From: Spirochaetaceae bacterium
GTDB lineage: Bacteria > Spirochaetota > Spirochaetia > Treponematales > Breznakiellaceae
Direction of reading: 5' to 3'
Length of the DNA stretch: 19,128 nucleotides
NCBI GenBank assembly: GCA_031269165.1
Contig: JAISZQ010000150.1
Span: forward strand, 1 to 19,128
The notes below the pieces were generated by a model. The model ran no database searches and was not told the DNA's origin. It saw only the letters and a program-made list of their open reading frames with translations. Below, in pieces: positions 15,275-19,128 of the stretch (position 1 is the first letter of the stretch; every line of letters starts with the position of its first letter). Both the position numbers and the translations under genes were made by a program.

Positions 15275-15299
15275 ATAATTTACCCATTATAGTACGCAT

Positions 15300-15328
15300 A
15301 ACATATCACAAGCAACGTGCAATGTCAA
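15300..15328 (-). promoter_or_regulatory. Promoter of the M30 peptidase pair
   Basis: On the minus strand: TTGACA (15323-15328), 17-bp spacer, TATGTT (15300-15305), leaving a leader of roughly 20 nt before the ATG at 15274. A second possible -10 box, TATAAT, lies at 15286-15291 but has no good -35. Confidence 0.5.
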
Positions 15329-15340
15329 ATATTTTAGAGT

Positions 15341-15632
15341 GAGGCTGTTCCAAAACCCAGCAAAAGGGGGAATCGGCAATTTGCCGCGCCTTCCCCCTCG
15401 CTCCAGACTTGCTCCGGCCTACGCCCTCCGCAATTCTTACGCTACCCCCTTCAGCGGGACAAAACCATGCATGGTTTTGTGGGCGTACCCCAAGCGTCCA
15501 CGGATGGACGCAGAACTGAGTACGCCCCGGCCGGAAACCCGAAACAGGACGTTGAGGGTTGTAGGCCCGCCCCCCGCAACGCCCCCGGATCACAGCGGAG
15601 ACTTGCGTTCCGTGGGGTTTTTGAACAGGCTC
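15341..15632 (+). mobile_element. Complete GAGCCTGTTCC-family element without MITE
   Basis: 292 bp from GAGGCTGTTCCAAAACCC to TTTTGAACAGGCTC. It gives the uninterrupted reference for the family: the site occupied by the MITE in other copies is here AGGGGGAATCGGCAATTTG..., itself a palindrome centred on CGGCAATTTGCCG. The interior has the CATGCATG hairpin and GCGTCCACGGATGGACGC. No coding capacity is visible. Confidence 0.78.
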
Positions 15633-15639
15633 TTAGGGA

Positions 15640-15890
15640 CTTACGCTACCCCCTTCAACGGGGACAAAACCATACGGTGCATGGTGACCAACGCAAGCGT
15701 GGGTTTGGTTGGCGCGTCTTAAGCAAACCCGATAAGCGCAAGCGGCGGTTTGCTCAGCGTCCACGGGTGGACGCAAAAGAGAAGCAACCGCGTAACATTT
15801 GCCGCACCCCGGCCCGGAAGTCCGAAACACGACGTTGAGGGTTGTAGGCCAGTCCCCGAAGGCGACCCGCAGGGTTCGCCCCGCCTCCCA
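15640..15890 (+). repeat. Rearranged partial copy of the GAGCCTGTTCC-family interior
   Basis: It begins with TACGCTACCCCCTTCAACGG, then ACAAAACCATACGGTGCATGG, as in the full copy next door. A block of about 70 bp with AGCAAACC...GGTTTGCT arms is inserted, after which the family sequence resumes at CAGCGTCCACGG and ends near TTGTAGGCC. No terminal GAGCCTGTTCC is present. No gene is seen in 15633-16107. Confidence 0.65.
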
Positions 15891-15959
15891 GCCCGTATCC
15901 ATTGGTTTTTTGCACGGAAAAGCACGATACACCTTCAAAAAAGGCCGAATTTTAGTTAG

Positions 15960-15995
15960 AGTTTGTCCATAATGTAGACACATTATGGACAAACT
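15960..15995. other. Perfect 16-bp hairpin
   Basis: AGTTTGTCCATAATGT, loop AGAC, then the exact complement. It is the first of three successive hairpins ahead of the damaged PD-(D/E)XK-like copy. No U-tract follows, so it is not an obvious terminator; an operator or RNA structure are possible. Confidence 0.75.
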
Positions 15996-16040
15996 TCCTT
16001 AAAATCCGCATTTTTGCAGCCTTTAGGCGAAAAAATGCAA

Positions 16041-16077
16041 TGTCTGTCCGCAAAGTAACCGACTTTGTGGACAGACA
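16041..16077. other. 16-bp hairpin upstream of the pseudogene promoter
   Basis: TGTCTGTCCGCAAAGT pairs with ACTTTGTGGACAGACA with a single G-T wobble. A weaker hairpin (GCATTTTT/AAAAATGC) lies between it and the one at 15960-15995. It ends 5 bp before TATATT, the -10-like box shared with the intact copy, so it could overlap the promoter. Confidence 0.65.
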
Positions 16078-16107
16078 CTAGTTATATTAAAATTATCGGA
16101 AGAAACG

Positions 16108-16686
16108 ATGTCAAACGTGAGGATAATCGCAAAAAGAGCCGCGAGAACCGCCCGAAAGACGGGGAAAAAGGTAACGCTGGATGACGTGTGGGAGACCATC
16201 AACGAGATCGGCAAAGCCCATGCGGAAACCGAGGCGGCCCTGAAAGAGACCCAGCGGATAGTCGGCGGCTTGGGCAACAAGTTCGGCGACGAGGCCGAAT
16301 GCGCGCTGGTTCCCGGCTTGCAGGAAAAGTTCAGCCTATGATGTGGACAGCCACGTGGAGCGCATGGAAAACTCCGTCGATATGCGGACTTGCGCGGCGA
16401 TAAGCGGGCCTATTTCGGGGCAATGGCCGCCACGGTGGTAGCCGAGAAGGAGCGGGATTACGCGCTGGAAAACGGTTTTTACGTGATGTCCGGGGAAGAC
16501 GTAAAGGTAGAGGCTGTTCCAAAACTTCAGTTTTTGGAACAGTGTCCCTAGATTTAAGGGAAAAACCGGGGCCTTTGACCGGTTTTTCCAAGAGCCTGTT
16601 CCAAAACCGTGCGCGTTAGCGCACAGTCAATTAGTTTTGGAACAGGCTCGGTAACCAAACCCGAGGCCAATCCCAAGATTTGGTGA
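16108..16686 (+). pseudogene. Disrupted copy of the PD-(D/E)XK-like gene at 16907-17530
   Basis: The first 75 codons match the intact downstream gene closely (MSNVRIIAKRAARTARKTGK...LQEKF), then a stop at 16339-16341. A deletion of roughly 150 bp removes the segment that encodes the putative catalytic strand, a small scramble follows at GAAAACTCCGTCG, six bases are missing near TGTCCGGGG, and a 140-bp repeat element is inserted near the end. The reading resumes as TKPEANPKIW to a TGA at 16684-16686. It also lacks one 42-bp coiled-coil repeat present in the intact copy. The remaining 77-residue N-terminal ORF could still be translated. Confidence 0.85.
16510..16649 (+). mobile_element. GAGCCTGTTCC-family insertion in the pseudogene, with GGTA duplication
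   Basis: 140 bp between GGTA at 16506-16509 and GGTA at 16650-16653, where the intact paralogue has a single GGTA (GTAAAGGTAACC). It contains three hairpins in a row: GAGGCTGTTCCAAAAC/TTTTTGGAACAGTGTC, then GGAAAAACCGG/CCGGTTTTTCC (16559-16589), then the 58-nt GAGCCTGTTCC unit (16592-16649) also found after metY. Comparison with the intact gene is direct proof of insertion. Confidence 0.88.
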
Positions 16687-16767
16687 CCCACGCTCCTTTC
16701 AGGGAACGGAAAGAGGAAACGTCAATCAGAAAACCACAGGTACACGCAGATGGAGACTGGAGAAGGG
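16687..16767 (+). repeat. Duplicated 3' flank of the PD-(D/E)XK-like gene, copy 1
   Basis: Starts right after the pseudogene stop and matches 17531-17612: CGCTCCTTTCAGGG, then AGAGGAAACGTCAATCAGA, then ACACGCAGATGGAGACTGG. The duplicated unit therefore includes gene plus about 80 bp of downstream DNA. The remainder to 16847 holds no gene. Confidence 0.8.
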
Positions 16768-16847
16768 GGAGTGAAAAATCCGCGCCGAAGGTCGCTACCC
16801 GCATAGTCCGCAGTGAACCGTGTTTTCCTGTTTTTGTCATTTTTCTC

Positions 16848-16876
16848 TTGCCGGAAGGCTGATTTTTTGTTATATT
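16848..16876 (+). promoter_or_regulatory. Promoter of the intact PD-(D/E)XK-like gene
   Basis: TTGCCG, 17-bp spacer, TATATT. The predicted transcript begins near 16883 and carries GGAGG 7 bp before the ATG at 16907. The -10 region (TTATATTTAA) is conserved upstream of the broken copy (TTATATTAAA). Confidence 0.5.
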
Positions 16877-16906
16877 TAAGCATATCGGAATTATCTGGAG
16901 GAAACT

Positions 16907-17530
16907 ATGTCAAACGTGAGGATAGTCGCGAAAAGGGCCACGAGAACCGCCCGAAAGACAGGGAAAAAGGTAACGCTGGATGACGTGTGGGAGACCATCA
17001 ACGAGATTGGCAAAGCCCATGCGGAGACTGAGGCGGCTATGAAAGAGGTGCGGAAGGCCCATGCGGAAACCGAGGTGGCTCTGAAAGAGACCCAGCGAAT
17101 AGTCGGCGACTTGGGCAACAAGTTCGGCGACGAAGCCGAATGCACGCTGGTTCCCGGCTTGCAGGAAAAGTTCAAGCAGTTCAATTTTGATTTTGACACG
17201 ATTAGCCGCAACCGGAAAATAAAAAACAAGGAGTACGACATACGCGCTGAAGTCGACGCTTTTCTGGAAAACGGCACCCAAGCGATGGCCGTCGAGGTCC
17301 AGGCAAAACTCCAGAAGGCCGATGTGGACAGCCACGTGGAGCGCATGGAAAAACTGCGCAAATACGCGGACTTGCGCGGCGATAAGCGGGCCTATTTCGG
17401 GGCGATGGCCGCCACAGTGGTAGCCGAGAAGGAGCGGGATTACGCGCTGGAAAACGGTTTTTACGTGATAGAACCGTCCGGGGAAGACGTAAAGGTAACC
17501 AAACCCGAGGCCAATCCCAAGATTTGGTGA
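16907..17530 (+). CDS. Coiled-coil protein with PD-(D/E)XK-like nuclease domain (DUF3782-like)
   Basis: 207 aa, GGAGG before the ATG. The basic N-terminus (KRATRTARKTGKK) could bind nucleic acid. Residues 22-68 form a helical stretch with a 14-residue duplication (KAHAETEAAMKEVR / KAHAETEVALKETQ). The C-terminal half resembles the PD-(D/E)XK domain of DUF3782-type proteins: E115-V-D117, then the strand AMAVEVQAKL with E130, followed by a helix DVDSHVERMEKLR. The usual catalytic lysine two residues after the glutamate is Gln132; Lys134 is nearby, so activity is uncertain. It ends VIEPSGEDVKV...PKIW. Role unknown; it may be a nuclease-like protein of mobile or host-defence type. A disrupted tandem duplicate lies upstream. 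Confidence 0.72.
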   Translation: MSNVRIVAKRATRTARKTGKKVTLDDVWETINEIGKAHAETEAAMKEVRKAHAETEVALKETQRIVGDLGNKFGDEAECTLVPGLQEKFKQFNFDFDTISRNRKIKNKEYDIRAEVDAFLENGTQAMAVEVQAKLQKADVDSHVERMEKLRKYADLRGDKRAYFGAMAATVVAEKERDYALENGFYVIEPSGEDVKVTKPEANPKIW

Positions 17531-17612
17531 CCCGCGCTCCTTTCAGGGGAAAGAAAAGAGGAAACGTCAATCAGAGAACCACAGATACACGCAGATGGAG
17601 ACTGGAAGGGGG
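17531..17612 (+). repeat. Duplicated 3' flank of the PD-(D/E)XK-like gene, copy 2
   Basis: The counterpart of 16687-16767, beginning just after the TGA. It includes ACCACAGATACACGCAGATG, a word widely seen as a short dispersed repeat in other bacteria. No gene lies between 17531 and 17720. Confidence 0.8.
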
Positions 17613-17619
17613 GGAAGGC

Positions 17620-17647
17620 GCGGCACATTGCCGCGGCAATGTGCCGC
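17620..17647. repeat. 28-bp perfect palindrome
   Basis: GCGGCACATTGCCG followed directly by its exact complement with no loop. The half-word GCGGCACATTGCCG also occurs in nearly every unit of the 334-1116 array, so this is a related repeat, inverted on itself. Confidence 0.85.
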
Positions 17648-17720
17648 CGGACCTTGTCGGCCACGATCAACAAGTTAAGCACATAGAAAACAAAAAGTCC
17701 CCGGATTAGTTTGGGAAAAT

Positions 17721-18284
17721 ATGGACAATCACAGCGTAGAAACCGCACGGAATCTTATCCTCATTGGCAGTACGGGTCGAAATGCGGGAAAGACGACACT
17801 GGCGGCCGCGCTTATCAAAAAACTGCGCGAACAACACCCGGTCAATGCGGCAAAAATTATCACCGTTGAACGAAAAGGGGCGCTCTGTCCTCGCGGGGGC
17901 ACGGGTTGCGGCGCTTGTTCGCTTGAACGTGATTTTGTACTGGGTGAGGAACATGCATGTTTGACCGGCAAGGATACGGCTCAACTGCTCATGGCGGGGG
18001 CAAACCGGGTGTTTCTCCTTCGTTCGTTAAAGAGAACGCTTTCCGGCGCGTTTGCCGCATTGCGCGACCAAGCGGGAAGCGAGATGCTTATCGCCGAGTC
18101 GAACAGCCTCCGAACCGTGGTCAAACCCGCGCTCTTTGTGATGTTGACCGAAGGCGGCGTTTGTCCCAAGCCCAGCGCCCAAGCCGTGATGAAAGACGCC
18201 GATCTCGTCGTCTCCGCGCCGTTTACGGACAACGATCTTGCGCGCATTCTTGCGCGCATCCTTGCGCGGCTCAATCACGGTTAA
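17721..18284 (+). CDS. MobB-like P-loop NTPase with cysteine cluster
   Basis: 187 aa; a weak ribosome site (GGGA) precedes the ATG. Walker A is GSTGRNAGKTT at residues 16-26, followed by a helix. Residues 56-66 hold CPRGGTGCGAC, giving Cys56-x6-Cys63-x2-Cys66, with Cys80 nearby, a likely metal or Fe-S site. ESNS at 126-129 followed by a hydrophobic strand (PALFVMLT) resembles the second half of MobB-like cofactor NTPases, and DADLVVSAPF is a strand close to the end. The protein is cytosolic with no membrane segment. A role in molybdenum-cofactor or related metallocofactor maturation is the best guess, but no cofactor genes lie nearby. Downstream is a strong hairpin. Confidence 0.65.
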   Translation: MDNHSVETARNLILIGSTGRNAGKTTLAAALIKKLREQHPVNAAKIITVERKGALCPRGGTGCGACSLERDFVLGEEHACLTGKDTAQLLMAGANRVFLLRSLKRTLSGAFAALRDQAGSEMLIAESNSLRTVVKPALFVMLTEGGVCPKPSAQAVMKDADLVVSAPFTDNDLARILARILARLNHG

Positions 18285-18336
18285 CTGCGGAAAAGTCTGC
18301 TTGGGGAATTTCCCGCACGGACAAGACTGAATTTGA

Positions 18337-18371
18337 TTTGTTCATTCCTTGGAGCACAAGGAATGAACAAA
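18337..18371. terminator. Perfect 15-bp hairpin between converging genes
   Basis: TTTGTTCATTCCTTG, loop GAGCA, then the exact complement. It lies 52 bp past the stop of the P-loop gene and 100 bp past the end of the minus-strand membrane-protein gene, so it could terminate either. Neither side has a clear U-tract after the stem, although both arms carry TTTG/CAAA at the base. Confidence 0.5.
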
Positions 18372-18471
18372 CGCAATGCCACGGTCATTTTGGAAGAAAT
18401 TACCAAAAGCGACTAATCCGACAGTCTCGTTATACGAAGTGGCGGCGCACTCCATATTTTTTTGTATATTT

Positions 18472-18876
18472 TTATATTGTTTTATTCTTCATTCGAGTTC
18501 CAAAAAATAGTAAAACAATTACTACAACCATTGCTATTGAATCGACTAATAAATCAATTAACCCACTTTCACCATTCATAAACGTAAAAACTGAAATAAT
18601 TATTAAACGCAGTATTAAAACCGCAATAATAATCCATGCAGTAAATTTTACATTATCTCTATTTTTAGTAAATGCCATAATAATTAAGGCAATTCCAAAA
18701 ACCAAATTTTCTATGCCAATAATATGCCATACATAAGTAAAAACAGTCCTTGTTCCACTATCAATTTCAACAGTGTTTAGAACCCGTAAAGAATTATCCA
18801 GACCATTCAAAGTGTGAGTAAATGCAAATAACACACAAAGAATTCCGACAATCAAATAAAAAACGTTGATTTTCAT
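18472..18876 (-). CDS. Small four-helix integral membrane protein
   Basis: 134 aa; AAGGAG lies 8 bp upstream of the ATG. Four hydrophobic helices at about residues 4-22, 45-69, 77-98 and 105-127 nearly fill the protein. Conserved-looking features include FAFTHTLNG after the first helix and YVWHIIGIENLVFG in the second. I do not recognise a function. The gene is strongly AT-rich compared with its neighbours, stands alone and sits beside a large palindrome, which together suggest acquisition by transfer. It was probably inserted as a single-gene unit. Confidence 0.7.
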   Translation of the reverse strand: MKINVFYLIVGILCVLFAFTHTLNGLDNSLRVLNTVEIDSGTRTVFTYVWHIIGIENLVFGIALIIMAFTKNRDNVKFTAWIIIAVLILRLIIISVFTFMNGESGLIDLLVDSIAMVVVIVLLFFGTRMKNKTI

Positions 18877-18979
18877 TTGATTTCTCCTTGTTTTTCTATT
18901 ATTTCAAATATTTGATTTTTTGTCAAGTACGTTACTAAAATTTTGTCATTATATTCAGAATATTTTAGCCCGTATTTCA

Positions 18980-19055
18980 CATAACGTTCCGGCTGTTTGC
19001 GACGTTTGGGCTGGGCTAATAGGCAAACCGTAGGTTTGCGGCCCAGCCCAAATGT
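18980..19055. other. Large compound palindrome beside the AT-rich gene
   Basis: After CATAACGTTCCGG there is a 12-bp perfect arm TTTGGGCTGGGC (19005-19016) pairing with GCCCAGCCCAAA (19041-19052), extended by three more pairs (one wobble). It encloses a second hairpin GCAAACC/GGTTTGC. This could be a recombination site in the style of an integron attC site, or one more dispersed repeat. The core bases of an attC are not clearly present. The final 70 bp of the window are GC-rich, with no gene that I can support. Confidence 0.5.
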
Positions 19056-19128
19056 GGGTGAGGGAGCCGTGGGAGGCGTAGCCGACCTAGGCGTACCGAA
19101 CCCCGAAGGCGGAGCGATAGCGACGCCG

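Noticed and set aside
15339..15992. ORFs of 95-127 codons in the region between the M30 genes and the PD-(D/E)XK-like pair
   Set aside because: They lie in copies of the palindromic element, conflict in both strands and have no ribosome sites.
17957..18736. A 259-codon plus-strand ORF
   Set aside because: It overlaps the P-loop gene out of frame and then runs antisense to the membrane-protein gene, across a sharp change in base composition; it cannot be a real gene with both.
1..19128. tRNA, rRNA or riboswitch genes
   Set aside because: No cloverleaf, rRNA-conserved word or known riboswitch motif was recognised by eye; the hairpins seen are explained by repeats. A covariance-model search would be needed to exclude small RNAs.

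Overview
The window looks like a piece of a repeat-rich chromosome from a host-associated spirochaete, most like Treponema. The evidence is indirect: relaxed spirochaete-style lipoboxes (FTGC, LFSC), a Pmp-type beta-helix lipoprotein, two hyicolysin-like M30 peptidase lipoproteins, and a very large load of short palindromic repeats. No rRNA, tRNA or phylogenetic marker is present, so this assignment is an inference. Most genes are GC-rich by eye. Two stretches are clearly AT-rich: a restriction-modification pair (about 4.84-6.9 kb) and a small membrane-protein gene (18.47-18.88 kb).

Layout. 1-1.28 kb is repeats only: the end of a large palindromic element, a tandem array of inverted repeats, and a MITE-like element. 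1.28-2.95 kb holds a gene fragment, a terminator and a minus-strand beta-helix lipoprotein. 3.06-3.98 kb is again repeats: a second array of the same inverted repeats, a decayed MITE and a run of 11 G. 4.13-4.83 kb is an OpuCB/ProW-like permease followed by what looks like the cut-off start of its ATPase gene. 4.83-6.9 kb is the AT-rich restriction-modification pair with its own promoter, directly followed by metY (6.92-8.22 kb). 8.33-8.83 kb is a membrane-anchored hendecad coiled-coil protein whose promoter predicts a leaderless mRNA. 9.2-11.39 kb is a two-gene minus-strand operon (TPR protein, then an envelope protein). 11.94-15.27 kb is a minus-strand pair of paralogous M30 metallopeptidase lipoproteins. 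16.1-17.5 kb is a tandem duplication of a PD-(D/E)XK-like gene, with one copy wrecked and one intact. 17.7-18.28 kb is a MobB-like P-loop protein with a cysteine cluster. 18.47-19.1 kb is the AT-rich membrane-protein gene next to a large palindrome.

The unifying theme is repeats. At least three families occupy most intergenic spaces. (1) A family with ends GAGCCTGTTCC...GGAACAGGCTC occurs as 58-nt hairpins and as elements of about 290 bp. One copy interrupts the damaged PD-(D/E)XK gene between two copies of GGTA, which shows that it moves. (2) A MITE of about 160-190 bp has termini CTGTCAACAACTTAAG. Two copies sit inside family-1 elements, each flanked by the same 13-bp direct repeat but in opposite relative orientation, which suggests independent insertion into one palindromic target. 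(3) The CGTCATTGCGAGCG...GCAATCCAG inverted repeats form two arrays that bracket the beta-helix lipoprotein gene. The most noteworthy points are this nested, target-specific element system, the leaderless gene and the restriction-modification island.
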